From Catenovulum agarivorans YM01 (GTDB taxonomy: Bacteria; Pseudomonadota; Gammaproteobacteria; Enterobacterales; Alteromonadaceae), in the NCBI RefSeq assembly GCF_000281085.1, contig NZ_JH767541.1, forward strand, positions 1-32,488: 32,488 nt of DNA, given 5' to 3'. Below, piece after piece: positions 8,997 to 19,200 of this stretch. How positions within the stretch are numbered: position 1 is the first letter of the stretch; each line of letters opens with the position of its first letter. A model generated the notes under the pieces. The model had not been told where the DNA came from and did not search any database. It was given only the letters and a program-made list of their open reading frames with translations. Both the position numbers and the translations under genes were made by a program.

Positions 8997-10349
8997 ATGA
9001 AAAAAATAATACAAACAATTTTACTATTTAGTGCCATTGCATTAACTGGATGTGGTGGCAGTGGTTCCGATTCTACGGTGTCCAATGACACACCAACACC
9101 AACACCAACACCAACACCACAAAAATCAAATTCTGATCCAGAAGCTGACTTTGATGGCAATGTGACGATTAATGGTGTTAAACACCCTGGTATGATGTCG
9201 ACTATGAGCCAACTTAATACGTTGCAACAGCGTTATCAAAATGGTGATGTTAAAACGACTAGACTAGTAAATGATTTAATTGATTATATAAATCAAGATG
9301 GGCTACGCATTCGCAAACCAGGCATTGAAAATCCTGAAACTGGTGGTGGTGCATTAATATATTGTGGGGGGTTTAACAAAGGACGAGATGGTGTAACTAA
9401 AATACTTGCTTGTGATTGGCCTGCGGAAGATGGCATAACAGCTTATACTTTTGCCCTTTTAAGTTATATCACTAAAGATACAATGTACGCGGTAACTGCA
9501 TTGGATTATTTGAACGCATGGACGGATGAGAATAATTTTAAAGGGTTTGATACAGAAGGCTTAAATGCACCTCTACAACATGGCTGGATATTACCTTGGT
9601 TTACCAACGCTGCTGAAATTTTGCGTTATAGCTATGAAGGGTGGACCGATAGTCACACGCAAAAAATGAATGAGCTTGTCAACCGGTTATTGCCATTAGT
9701 GACCTCTGATAAAATAGGTGCACCGCAAAATTGGTTACATTCTCGTATAGAAGGCCATATTGCGGCTGCTATTTGGTTGAGTGATATGCAAATGCTCACC
9801 GCGGCTTTTGACCGTTGGAAAGCAGCGTCGCGCACCTATATTTATATAGACGCAGATAATGGCCAACCTTTACCATCTATTAATACGCAGTATCGGGGCA
9901 CGTTAGTTGAATACTGGGACACGCCTAAGTTTGTAGCTGGTTTAACTATGGAAACTTGTCGTGATTTAGACCACCAAAGTCTGGGGATGAAATCCATTTT
10001 TAATAGTTTAATGATGGCTAATAACCAAGGCATAGACGTTTTGGAAGGTAACGATAATAAAGAGCGCTTGGTTACTTTTTTGCAAGTACAACCAGTATGG
10101 ACTCAGTCTAAATTAGACAACCCAGATGGCATTTGTAACAACCCAGTGATTATTAAAGGCAATGATGACACAGGCATAAAGTTGAGCTCTCAAACGGTTA
10201 GATACCCCTATGTACTTGGGTACAGTTTGTTAAAATCGACAGACTTTCCTTTATTGTTAATTAAAAATGATATTGAAAAATCACCTACAGTCTCCGCTTC
10301 TCGCTGGGTTACAAAATGGGAGAGTTTGTTAGCGTCAGCTTTGGAATAA
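8997..10349 (+). CDS. Alginate-lyase-fold lipoprotein, putative polysaccharide lyase
   Basis: A 450-aa lipoprotein (lipobox LTGC, Cys19) with a Thr-Pro linker and a single helical domain. The all-helical segments with NAPLQHGWILPWFTNAAEILR and QNWLHSRIEGHIAAAIW resemble the (alpha/alpha) toroid of the Alginate_lyase superfamily (PF05426; PL5, PL38 and relatives). In these enzymes an Asn-Trp pair and nearby His/Arg/Tyr neutralise and deprotonate the uronate, and the NW and H/R residues are visible here. A role in beta-elimination of glucuronate or iduronate linkages is plausible. I cannot place it in a numbered PL family, and no ulvan activity is established for it. The start is set by AGGA 7 nt upstream. 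It is the second gene of the GH78 operon. Confidence 0.7.
   Translation: MKKIIQTILLFSAIALTGCGGSGSDSTVSNDTPTPTPTPTPQKSNSDPEADFDGNVTINGVKHPGMMSTMSQLNTLQQRYQNGDVKTTRLVNDLIDYINQDGLRIRKPGIENPETGGGALIYCGGFNKGRDGVTKILACDWPAEDGITAYTFALLSYITKDTMYAVTALDYLNAWTDENNFKGFDTEGLNAPLQHGWILPWFTNAAEILRYSYEGWTDSHTQKMNELVNRLLPLVTSDKIGAPQNWLHSRIEGHIAAAIWLSDMQMLTAAFDRWKAASRTYIYIDADNGQPLPSINTQYRGTLVEYWDTPKFVAGLTMETCRDLDHQSLGMKSIFNSLMMANNQGIDVLEGNDNKERLVTFLQVQPVWTQSKLDNPDGICNNPVIIKGNDDTGIKLSSQTVRYPYVLGYSLLKSTDFPLLLIKNDIEKSPTVSASRWVTKWESLLASALE
9090..9119 (+). repeat. Five tandem ACACCA units encoding a Thr-Pro linker
   Basis: Exact 6-bp direct repeats, five copies, encode a (Thr-Pro)n linker between the lipidated cysteine and the catalytic domain. 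The unit keeps the frame, so slippage would change only the tether length. Confidence 0.85.
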
Positions 10350-10402
10350 AGCTATGCAAGTTGTCGCGAGAGACGTTATTTGAGCAAAAATAATTTGTAT
10401 AA

Positions 10403-10445
10403 ACTGCGAGCTAAATCGACTTAGGTAGCCAATTTTGCTCGCAGT
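10403..10445. terminator. Inverted repeat between convergent genes, possible bidirectional terminator
   Basis: ACTGCGAGC (10403-10411) and GCTCGCAGT (10437-10445) are exact complements with a 25-nt loop. They lie in the 129-nt gap between the convergent lyase and GH105 genes. The stem is GC-rich, but there is no clear T-run, so a terminator role is only likely from position. Confidence 0.4.
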
Positions 10446-10478
10446 GAGTTAAGTGTCAGGTTAGAGTTGAAATATCGC

Positions 10479-12572
10479 TTACTTCCAAGTGTAGGTGGTT
10501 GCTGTACTATCTAGGAATGAATTCCAAGTTTCTTTGCTGCCAAATAATCCTGCAGCTTGCCAACCAAAACCAGCTTTGTATTCTAAATTTCCTTGCGTGT
10601 CTGTGCTGGTGAATAGCCAAACATGACTTTGATCTTTTACTTCACTCGGAAGGTGGCGAATGTCTTTAACTAGACTTGGTTTGATGATTGCACCCGTGCC
10701 CAAACCTTTACTGTCAATCTCTTCCCAGGCTGAAATTCGGCCAGTTTGTTTATTGAAATATACTTGGGCTTTTTCATCATGAGTTGCGATGCCGATTGCA
10801 ATTGGTAATTTTGCAGGCTTGCCATTTAAGCTAAATTTAGAATTTACATGGTATAAATGTTCATGCATTTTTAAAGTAATAGTCTTTTCTTCAGTGACTT
10901 TACCTAAAGGTGTATCCATTTGATAAGTGAGGGTAAACTTATTGACCTTGTTACCTGTTTCATGAACTTGGTAATTTAGCCAATGTTCGGCAGTATATGC
11001 TTTGCCGTCAATCCATACTGCGGTGCCTCCCACACCGCGGCTATCGCCAGTGTGGTATGGGTCGTAACCTTCACCTCTATCTTCATGATAAGAAATGCCC
11101 TTTAGGTGGTTTGCATACCATTTATCAATTATCGAGTAGTCTACTTTTTTCAACCAAGCATCTACTCCGCTTGAAATGCCTGAGCCTTTCGCAGCTGGGC
11201 CGTATACTCTAAAGGCAACTTTGTCATTTTCCCAAGTAAAGTCGTCTAATCTTTCTGGTGCGTGGCGCGCGTAGGCTCTTACTGGTGGGTTACTCATCTC
11301 TTTTATACCAGCAGCTTCCTCCTTAGCTTGCATATAATCAAAAATTTCTGACCCAGCTAACAAATATGCACCAACTCCATATAGTTGGGAGTCATCAGCA
11401 CTTACTTGGCCTGGAGCAGCACCAATGGCTTGAACCCAACCTAATTTGCCGTCTGGGTGTACTGCTGAGTTTAGTAATTTCCAACCTTTGCTAACAACAG
11501 GTAAAAACTCATTTTCTGGTAATAAACCATTATTTAAACCCCAAGCAAAACCAAAGGTGAATAGGGCGGTACCACTGGTTTCTGGAAGAGGACTTTTTTC
11601 ATGTGCCAACAATGACATTGCCCATGAGCCATCTTGTTTTTGTAATGACTTTAATTTTTTTGCCATTGTTACGAACAAGTTTTCATATATTGGGCGATTT
11701 GGATCGTCTTTGTCCATATATTCCATTGAGCGTGCCAATCCTGCAAATACCCAGCCTGAACCACGTGCCCAGAAAAGCTGTTCGCCAAATTCTCCTTTGA
11801 TTTCTTTAAAACGACTGTCTCGGTATAACAAGTCATATTTTTCATCATACAAATAATCGATAGTCGCTTGCATTTCGCGGTGGGCATAATCAGCATATTT
11901 TTTATCGCCAGTTGCTTTGCTTAATGCAAACCAACTAGGTGGTGCCATAAACAATGCATCCGCCCAACACCAGCGTTTTTGGCAGGTATGTACAATATTT
12001 TCGTCGACTTCAGGCTTAAATTCCAAGTCAACTTGTGAGTTCGCTTCAATAATGGCATCAAAGGCTTGTTTGGTAGCTGCCAAAACTTTGGGGTTTTGCA
12101 GCTGCTTCATGTAATACCAAATATAGGTGTCTGCAATTAATTGGTCGTCGCCAAAATAAGGTACTGGCCCTAACTGCCAATCCCACTCATTACCTTTATA
12201 ACCAATCCATTGGGTGTAGGTCGGGTTATGTGATCGTTCTGCTAGGTTTTTTAAACCTGTATAGAAAACGGCTTGTACCCAACGTTTATGTTCTAAAGAT
12301 TCCATACGTTTAAACTGAATATAATCTAATGATTCTAAACGTGGAATCTGCCAGTTTGCGACTTTTTCGATTTTTGCTAGCACTTGCGAACTGGGTTCAA
12401 ATAATTGCTGTGTTTGGACATTTATCGCGGATTGTTCGCTTTGCTGCTGATTGTTGTTTGCTGCGCTGCCATCTGTTGCGCACGCAGGTAGTAATAGTGC
12501 TGCCGATAAACAGGTAAGTTTCGCAATTGTATTTAATTGTAATGGTAATTGTTGATATTTTAATGCACTCAC
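10479..12572 (-). CDS. GH105 unsaturated uronyl hydrolase fused to DUF4861, lipoprotein
   Basis: A 697-aa two-domain protein. Residues 1-31 are a lipoprotein signal (LLPAC). Residues about 60-420 form the GH88/GH105 (alpha/alpha)6 barrel: WCWADALFMAPP with the likely catalytic Asp205, DLLYRDSRF, FWARGSGWVFAGL and LPETSGTALF. This family hydrates the 4,5-unsaturated uronic acid left by polysaccharide lyases and releases it as a keto-sugar. Residues about 425-697 (ARHAPERLDDFTWENDKVAFRVYG, later GVGGTAVWIDGK and EHWLNYQV) look like DUF4861, a beta-rich domain of unknown function. The start is GTG at 12572, supported by AAGAGGA about 7 nt upstream. It follows the CGPSR sulfatase gene by 38 nt and is co-transcribed with it. 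Confidence 0.92.
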   Translation of the reverse strand: MSALKYQQLPLQLNTIAKLTCLSAALLLPACATDGSAANNNQQQSEQSAINVQTQQLFEPSSQVLAKIEKVANWQIPRLESLDYIQFKRMESLEHKRWVQAVFYTGLKNLAERSHNPTYTQWIGYKGNEWDWQLGPVPYFGDDQLIADTYIWYYMKQLQNPKVLAATKQAFDAIIEANSQVDLEFKPEVDENIVHTCQKRWCWADALFMAPPSWFALSKATGDKKYADYAHREMQATIDYLYDEKYDLLYRDSRFKEIKGEFGEQLFWARGSGWVFAGLARSMEYMDKDDPNRPIYENLFVTMAKKLKSLQKQDGSWAMSLLAHEKSPLPETSGTALFTFGFAWGLNNGLLPENEFLPVVSKGWKLLNSAVHPDGKLGWVQAIGAAPGQVSADDSQLYGVGAYLLAGSEIFDYMQAKEEAAGIKEMSNPPVRAYARHAPERLDDFTWENDKVAFRVYGPAAKGSGISSGVDAWLKKVDYSIIDKWYANHLKGISYHEDRGEGYDPYHTGDSRGVGGTAVWIDGKAYTAEHWLNYQVHETGNKVNKFTLTYQMDTPLGKVTEEKTITLKMHEHLYHVNSKFSLNGKPAKLPIAIGIATHDEKAQVYFNKQTGRISAWEEIDSKGLGTGAIIKPSLVKDIRHLPSEVKDQSHVWLFTSTDTQGNLEYKAGFGWQAAGLFGSKETWNSFLDSTATTYTWK

Positions 12573-12610
12573 AAATGAGTCCTCTTGTTAAGATTGTTAG
12601 GCTCAGGTTG

Positions 12611-14083
12611 CTACATGCGCTCTGTGGCGCCTGCTTCGATTGTTTTTTGTAAAAAGTAGTCGTTTCCATCGTAGTAGGTATGTTTAGACCACTTGGCGTT
12701 AACTTTGGGCAAGTGTTTAGCTAATTGCGCTTTTACTTTTGTATAAGCTGGCTCATTGGCTAGGTTACGCCATTCGTCTTTATCAACTTTATGGTCATAT
12801 AATTCCTCTGTCCCGTCTTCGTAACGAATGTAGCGGTACCGTTCTGTTTTGATGGCGTGATTATTAGTACCGTAAGTTGTCACGGCTGCGTGGTGCCATG
12901 GTGCATTTGGATTGTCTAGTAACGGTGTTAAATCATTGCCTTCGTTAGTTGGATTGGCGGGCAAACCACACATTTTTACAAGTGTCGGGTACAAATCTAA
13001 TAAGCTGACTGGTCGGTTACTGATTTGAGCTCTGTTAGATTTTGGGGGTTTGATTATCAAAGGTGTGCGGGTTGCTCGTTCCCACAAAGTCATTTTGGCA
13101 AATTTATCTTTTTCTCCTAGATGATAGCCGTGATCACCCCATAGGACGACTGCTGTGTTGTTGGCGTACTCACTGTTTTCCAAAGCATCTAATACAATGC
13201 CAATACAAGAATCAACAAAAGATACGCTGGCTAAATATCCTTGTACTATGTTTCTGAATTGGCCTTTTTCTATCGCCCATTCAGTGGTTGGCATCATTGG
13301 ATGTTCGGATATTAATCTAGCTATTTCTGGCACATCATCTAGGTCTTTACGCATGTAGGGAGGTAAATACAAATCTTTAGCCGGGTGTAGGTCAAACCAT
13401 TTTTGAGGTACATACCAAGGTGCATGTGGGCGAATAAAGCCACATGCCATAAAAAAAGGTTTGTCGCGTTTTTGTTTTAGTTTGTTTGCAATCCAATGTG
13501 CTGATTCATAATCTGGCATTTGGTCGTCACGCTCTGGAAAAGCACCCCAATCAGTATTGGTACGAGGATCGTCCCAAAAAAATTTCTTTTCAGGATATGG
13601 ACCAAAGCCCTTTACGCGTCCGCCATATTCATCAAAGCTACCATCGACGACGCGCTCGTGGAATATTTTCCCTACCGCAGCTGTGTAGTAACCATGTTTT
13701 TTAAAATGCTCACTTAAAAACACAGAGTGAGCTGTTTTGTCACTGGCTTTACGAATATTCTCGTCGCTGATGTGACCGTAGATACCCGTAGTTGAGGGTG
13801 CCAAGCCTGTCATTATGCTGGCGCGTGACGGTCCGCACAAGGGGGCTGATGCGTGAGCGTTTGTGAATACAGTCCCTTGATTTGCTAATCTATCAATGTT
13901 TGGTGTTTTGGTGTTGGGGTGGCCGCCCATTGGGCCTATCCAGTCATTTAGGTCATCCACAATAAGCATTAAAACGTTTGGATATTGTTGTTTTAATTGG
14001 CCCCACACTTCAAATGGCGTCAATGCAGACATAGTAGCGTAGGCTGTAGTCCCTAAAATAAAATTGCGTCTATTAATCACCAT
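12611..14083 (-). CDS. S1-family sulfatase, iduronate-2-sulfatase-like
   Basis: A 490-aa sulfatase with the full C-G-P-S-R motif (Cys83 in PLCGPSRASIMTG), metal ligands in IVDDLNDW, then CGFIRPHAPWYVP and GDHGYHLGEKDKF, a pattern close to iduronate-2-sulfatase-like (S1_7-type) enzymes. The frame stays open up to an ATG at 14185. I chose ATG 14083 because AAGAGGT precedes it at good spacing, it starts a Tat-like signal (NRRNFILGTTAYATMSA), and the upstream extension would run through the regulatory element. Two adjacent Arg before a hydrophobic stretch suggest Tat or Sec export, perhaps as a folded protein. It heads the operon with GH105. The substrate could be rhamnose-3-sulfate, xylose-2-sulfate or a sulfated uronate; sequence alone does not say. 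Confidence 0.92.
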   Translation of the reverse strand: MVINRRNFILGTTAYATMSALTPFEVWGQLKQQYPNVLMLIVDDLNDWIGPMGGHPNTKTPNIDRLANQGTVFTNAHASAPLCGPSRASIMTGLAPSTTGIYGHISDENIRKASDKTAHSVFLSEHFKKHGYYTAAVGKIFHERVVDGSFDEYGGRVKGFGPYPEKKFFWDDPRTNTDWGAFPERDDQMPDYESAHWIANKLKQKRDKPFFMACGFIRPHAPWYVPQKWFDLHPAKDLYLPPYMRKDLDDVPEIARLISEHPMMPTTEWAIEKGQFRNIVQGYLASVSFVDSCIGIVLDALENSEYANNTAVVLWGDHGYHLGEKDKFAKMTLWERATRTPLIIKPPKSNRAQISNRPVSLLDLYPTLVKMCGLPANPTNEGNDLTPLLDNPNAPWHHAAVTTYGTNNHAIKTERYRYIRYEDGTEELYDHKVDKDEWRNLANEPAYTKVKAQLAKHLPKVNAKWSKHTYYDGNDYFLQKTIEAGATERM

Positions 14084-14111
14084 ATTTTTGTACCTCTTGC
14101 TGCTTTTAAAA

Positions 14112-14143
14112 GAAAAGGGAAAGATGAATAAGATTGACACCCC
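14112..14143 (-). promoter_or_regulatory. Locus-wide bipartite element upstream of sulfatase-GH105
   Basis: Minus strand: GGGGTGTCAA (14143-14134), 13 nt, then TCCCTTTTC (14120-14112), 28 nt before the chosen ATG at 14083. It lies back to back with a plus-strand copy 19 nt away. Confidence 0.65.
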
Positions 14144-14162
14144 TGCCGCGAAATTTAATTTG

Positions 14163-14194
14163 GGGGTATCACTTTGAGTTTTCATTCCCTATTC
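14163..14194 (+). promoter_or_regulatory. Locus-wide bipartite element upstream of heparinase-like/GH106 unit
   Basis: Plus strand: GGGGTATCAC (14163-14172), 13 nt, then TCCCTATTC (14186-14194), 40 nt before the ATG at 14235. With the opposite copy at 14112-14143 it makes a symmetric divergent control region. Confidence 0.62.
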
Positions 14195-14234
14195 ATCTAG
14201 AAAATTTTAGCTAGCAAAAGTGGGTAAGAAAATT

Positions 14235-16244
14235 ATGTTTAGGCGCTTTGTTCATCCAAAAGTTTTATTGGCCTGTATGGCAATAGCTTTTTCAAATTAC
14301 GCAGTGAGTCAGCAAGTTCCTTGGGAACCATATGCGGACATTAATGTTGATCAATTAAAAACTTCACAAACGCATCCTTCGTTCTTTTTTACAGAATCTG
14401 AGTTGCCAGCAATTAAAGCACGCAGTCAGTCTTTGCCGTGGTTACAAGAAACCCGTAAACAAATTCAAATTAAAGCTGACTTATACATGCAGCTTGAAAC
14501 CAAACCTTGGAAGTTAGCCAACCAATACAACGGAATTGGAACTGCAGGGCGAGGCTTACAAAATTATTTAGGAACTTTAGGTTTTGCTGGTTATTTATTT
14601 GATGAGCCAAAATATTTAGATAAAGCGAAAGAGATATTCATGGCGGTTGTGGATCAAACCGAGCCAAGTAATCGCCAGCATTGGCGCTCACACTTACAAG
14701 TGTCTGATGCCACTCAAGCAATGGTTTTGGGCTACGACCTAGTTTATCCATTGTTGTCCAAAGATGAACGAGGGCGTGCTATTAAAGAAATTGAAAATTT
14801 TGCGCATGAACTAACTCATAAAAAATCTACTTGGGGGGCGCCTGCCCCTGGTGTGCTGTCATGTAATCATAGCGCTGTGCATTATGGCGCGCTAGGGTTA
14901 GCCGCTTTAGCACTATGGAATGAAGATGTTCCAGAAAAATATCATTGGATGCAACGTGCAATTGGTCGTGTTGATGGTTATTTAGCAACTTTCACGGATA
15001 AAACTGGTTATGGAACAGAAGGTCACCATTATTACGCATATGGATTGGGTGGCAGCACGGTATTTTCATGGGCACTTAAACGCTCGAATGGTCCAGACTT
15101 AATTGGCAAACATAAAACTCTAGCGTTAGCTGGCGACCAAGTTTTGTGGAAAGTATTGCCGTTTGAAGGACGCATGTTGGCGATGAATGATAATAATGAA
15201 ACTGTACCTACCGATGTGGCAGGTATGGTGGGCGCGTTAACTTATAACAAACCAGAGCAATTATGGGCTTGGTTAAAATCGCTTGAAGACTCAAACCAAC
15301 TGGATTGGTTAGCCGGCCATCCTCGTACAACTTATACCGCACCATTTTTATTTATGTGGGGTGATGAACCTGCTGCTCCTGTAAACCCTGCTTCGGTTAA
15401 TTATAAATTGGGTCATCATTTTGAAAGCGGCCGTGTATTTGCTCGCAGCAGTTGGCAAGGTGAAGATGCTGCGCATTTTGCTATGACATCGGGTATAGAT
15501 TTCCATCGTGGACATGACCAACAAGATGAAAACTCCGTGACTTTTTATGCATATGGTGAAGGCTTTTTAATTGACCCTAACTACGAGCCTGAGCGCAGTG
15601 AAGCTCATACCACTTTGCGAATTGACGGTGTGGAGCAAATTAAAGGCGGTGATGGGCATATTGCACGTTATCGTGAAGATGAGCATGCTGCCTTAGTTGT
15701 TGGTCAAGCTGAGCATGCGTACGATTTTGATAAATCTTGGATAGGTTATGCCGAGCGTAAGTCTTATTTTGTACGTGGACCTGTGCCATATTTAGTATTC
15801 AGAGACGACAGCCAAGTAGAACATGATAAACCGGTAGAAGTAGTTAGCCGCTATATTACCTACCCAAACAATACCTTATTTGAAGATGGTAAAAGTGCGA
15901 TTATTAAAGGGTTTCGAGGCAAAGCTGCAGCTCGTTTGATGGTATTTAGTGAACACGAACAAGTGAAAGTAAACATTGATGACATGAGCAAAGCAACGTT
16001 TGTAAATAGAGGGAAAGAGTACCCGTACAAAAAATATTTACAGCGTTTAAGTGCAACTGTGAATAAGGTTAATCCGCAGTTGTTAAGTGTGTTAATACCT
16101 TATAAAAATGGCCAAGCTTTACCAGAGGTAGACGTGAAATTTGATGATAAATCCTATAGCTATACACTTACACTAAACTTCAAAGGCTCACATACGGATG
16201 TGCTCACAGTAACGCCTTATGACATTGTATTGAATAGGTTATAG
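14235..16244 (+). CDS. Heparinase II/III-like secreted protein, putative lyase or oligosaccharide dehydratase
   Basis: About 669 aa. The signal peptide ends near ...SNYAVSQ. An N-terminal (alpha/alpha) toroid (SELPAIKARSQSLPWL; ATQAMVLGYDLVYPLL; SCNHSAVHYGALGLAALAL; GYGTEGHHYYAYGLGG) is followed by the antiparallel beta-sandwich of the heparinase II/III family (GIDFHRGHDQQDENSVTFYAYGEGFLIDPNY). Candidate catalytic residues are the Asn-His pair of SCNHSAVHYG, the Tyr cluster of GHHYYAYG and His in FHRGHDQ. Some heparinase-fold proteins in ulvan loci are lyases and at least one related protein dehydrates oligosaccharides, so both roles are open. An upstream in-frame GTG (14220) has no ribosome binding site; ATG 14235, with weak GGGTAAG upstream, is preferred. 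GH106 follows after 46 nt. Confidence 0.8.
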   Translation: MFRRFVHPKVLLACMAIAFSNYAVSQQVPWEPYADINVDQLKTSQTHPSFFFTESELPAIKARSQSLPWLQETRKQIQIKADLYMQLETKPWKLANQYNGIGTAGRGLQNYLGTLGFAGYLFDEPKYLDKAKEIFMAVVDQTEPSNRQHWRSHLQVSDATQAMVLGYDLVYPLLSKDERGRAIKEIENFAHELTHKKSTWGAPAPGVLSCNHSAVHYGALGLAALALWNEDVPEKYHWMQRAIGRVDGYLATFTDKTGYGTEGHHYYAYGLGGSTVFSWALKRSNGPDLIGKHKTLALAGDQVLWKVLPFEGRMLAMNDNNETVPTDVAGMVGALTYNKPEQLWAWLKSLEDSNQLDWLAGHPRTTYTAPFLFMWGDEPAAPVNPASVNYKLGHHFESGRVFARSSWQGEDAAHFAMTSGIDFHRGHDQQDENSVTFYAYGEGFLIDPNYEPERSEAHTTLRIDGVEQIKGGDGHIARYREDEHAALVVGQAEHAYDFDKSWIGYAERKSYFVRGPVPYLVFRDDSQVEHDKPVEVVSRYITYPNNTLFEDGKSAIIKGFRGKAAARLMVFSEHEQVKVNIDDMSKATFVNRGKEYPYKKYLQRLSATVNKVNPQLLSVLIPYKNGQALPEVDVKFDDKSYSYTLTLNFKGSHTDVLTVTPYDIVLNRL

Positions 16245-16290
16245 CTAAGTTTTCAATACATTGTCCTATATATCGGGGTAAAACGACGCA

Positions 16291-19200
16291 ATGTTACCAT
16301 TGTGTTTAGTTACCCTATCTGCTGATGAAAATACTAGATTATTAAATATGATTAACTGGGTTCGCTACTTGCAATACGTACAAAACGTTAAATTTGAATG
16401 GGTTTATTTGTGGCTTGTGTTGTTTTATGCACATAGCAATTCAATACAAGCACATGAATATCAAGATGATTTAGCACACTTTAGGCATAAATTTGTCTCT
16501 CCCCCAGATAGTGCCCGCCCATGGGTTTATTGGTTTTGGATGAATGGTAATCTTTCTAAAGAAGGTATTACTGCTGATCTAGAAGCCATGAAACGTGTTG
16601 GTATTGGTGGTGCGCTAATTATGGATGTAAGCTTTAGAACACCGGCTGGAGAATATGTTTTTTTGTCTGACGCTTGGCGTGATTTATACACTTTTGCGAT
16701 TCAAGAAGCGAAACGTTTGGGGTTAAACATTATCCAAAATAATGATTCTGGATGGACAGGAAGTGGTGGGCCGTGGGTAAAACCTTCCGACTCAATGCAA
16801 CAAATTACATATAGTGAACAATTGGTTACAGGCGGTGAAGATTTGGATATAACGCTACCTATTCCGCCAATGAAACTTGGTTATTATCAAGATATAGCAA
16901 CTTATGCAGTTAAAACTCACGTCAAAAATACCTTAACCATCCCTAACATTACAGTTAGTGGGAATGTACTTACCGACAGTACAATAATGGATAATAATTT
17001 GGAAACTCATATTGAGTTGAAAAATTTTGATAAGCAATCACACGAATTAGTTTTTGATTTTAAACAACCAACGGAGTTGCAGTCGATCAGTTTAAACGCA
17101 AACATTGACGGCAGAGGCAATGTGGTGGGTATGCTGGAGGCATCTAATGACAACCAGCGCTATTGGTCAGTGAAACCAATTTTTATTGCGCATAAAAGTG
17201 ATATTGAATCAGTTAGTTTTCCTTCTGAAACTGCCCGCTACTTTCGATTAATGCTAAGAGGAACCAATGTCGCTTCTAGTCGTAGCAACGCTTTGGACAA
17301 AAAATGGGATACGGTATTTGTACCAAAATTTTCATTGAATCTGTCAGAAATCAATTTTTATAACACGCCGCGCATTAATAATTGGCACGAAAAAGCTCTT
17401 TACGTGCAATCTGACGCATTGCAACCAGATGTATCAAATACTATTCGTTCACCCCAAATTATTAATATTAGCCAGTTTGTAAATAAAGCTGGCCAGTTAC
17501 AAGTCAAATTACCGCAAGGTCAATGGAACATTGTGCGGGTTGGTCATACTTCAACTGCAAAAGAAAACCATCCGCCTTCACAAGGAGGAGCCGGGCTAGA
17601 AGTGAGCAAATTAAATAAAGACAAACTGGCAATGCACTTTGATAATTTTTTGGGCAAGTTGATTAACGATATAGCACCTCTAGCTGGCGACACTTTATCT
17701 GGTACTCATATAGATAGTTGGGAAGTGAAATATGATACTTGGGATAGCCAATTACCTTCTGAATTTAAAGCTAGAACTGGTTATGACTTACTGCCTTACC
17801 TCCCTGCTACTGTAGGTCAAATTGTTGATAGTTCAGCAGTATCAGAACGGTTTTTATGGGATTTCCGGAGGGTGTTGGCAGACGTTGTAGCTGATAACTA
17901 TTTCGGGCATTTAAAAACTCTATCTGAACGACACGGAATGCAGGTATCAGCAGAAGCTTATTTATATGGCCCCATGGATACACTTCAAGCTGCAGGTCAT
18001 GTGGATATTCCCATGAATGAATTTTGGAACTTGCCTACTGGAGATGAAAAACCCGGCTACAGCGCAAAACAAGCCGCTTCAGCTGCACATGCGTATGGCA
18101 AAAAAATTGTTGCAGCAGAAGCATTTACTGCGATACCGCAACACGCAGGTTGGGTTAATTATCCTTATGCTTTAAAAGCAAACGGAGATCGCATGTTTGC
18201 GCGTGGTACCAATCGAATGATATTTCACAGATGGGCGATGCAACCATGGCTTGATCGGTATCCAGGCATGACATTTGGTTCTTATGGTTTTAATTTTGAG
18301 CGAACCTTAACATGGTTTGAACAAAGTAAAGCATGGTTGCGTTACTTGCAGCGAGTTCAACAGATGTTGCAGTCGGGGCAATTTGTTGCTGACTATGCAG
18401 TTTTTGTTGGAGAAACGGCTCCATATGATCTGGAATCTATCCATAACCAGGTAACCAGCACTGGATATAATTTTGATTATATAAACCAAGAGCTGTTGCA
18501 ATCCATGCGTTATGAAAATGATCATATCGTGCTGCCATCAGGGATGCGCTATAAACTATTGGTGCTTAAAAACAGCCACTTTTTAACACTTGCTACGTTA
18601 GAAAAAATCAACGAATTAGTTGAACAAGGCGCAACTATTTTGGGTGATAAGCCTATTGGCTCGCCTAGTTTAGTCGGCTACCCAGAGTCCGATCAAAAAG
18701 TAAAACAGTTGGCAAATAAGCTATGGTTTACAACATCGCTCGAACAAAAGAAACAAGTTAAAGTTACGAAGAAAGGAGCAATCCATTGGAACAAGTCTAT
18801 TGCTCAGGTGTTTCAATCTATCGGGTTACAGGCTGACGTAAGTTTTAATCAAGCGGGTGAAAATATTGAGTGGTTACATAGACAAACAGCTACGGCAGAT
18901 TTTTATTTTCTGAGTTTGTTTAAACAATCAGCACAAAATGTACAGGCTACATTTCGTATTGCTGGTAGCGAACCTGAATTCTGGAATGCGGACACTGGCG
19001 AAATGGTTAAACCTGCTTTATGGCAGGCGCATGGTAATGGTACCACCACTGTTACCTTTGACTTAGACCCAAGTGGTTCATTGTTTGTTGTTTTTCCAAA
19101 AACAAAGGTGAAGTCGGATTTAATGCCGGCCCCTATACAAGCTATTAGCCCTACTGATGGTGTTGATTTAACACTTAAAAATCAAAAGGTTATTGCAAAT

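Noticed and set aside
9090-9119. Tandem repeats as a CRISPR or regulatory repeat
   Set aside because: The 6-bp units lie inside a coding frame and encode a Thr-Pro linker after a lipobox; there are no spacers.
11446-11856. 136-codon open frame opposite GH105
   Set aside because: It is antisense to a clear GH105 barrel, has no ribosome binding site or recognisable domain, and its composition is that of a shadow frame.
14084-14185. N-terminal extension of the CGPSR sulfatase to ATG 14185
   Set aside because: It would run through the conserved bipartite element and put a long charged segment before the Tat-like signal; ATG 14083 has a good AAGAGGT ribosome binding site.
16275-16319. Possible copy of the shared element before GH106 (GGGGTAAAAC ... 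ACCCTATC)
   Set aside because: The halves are about 27 nt apart instead of 13-14, the TGTCAA part is missing, and the gene is probably co-transcribed with its upstream neighbour.
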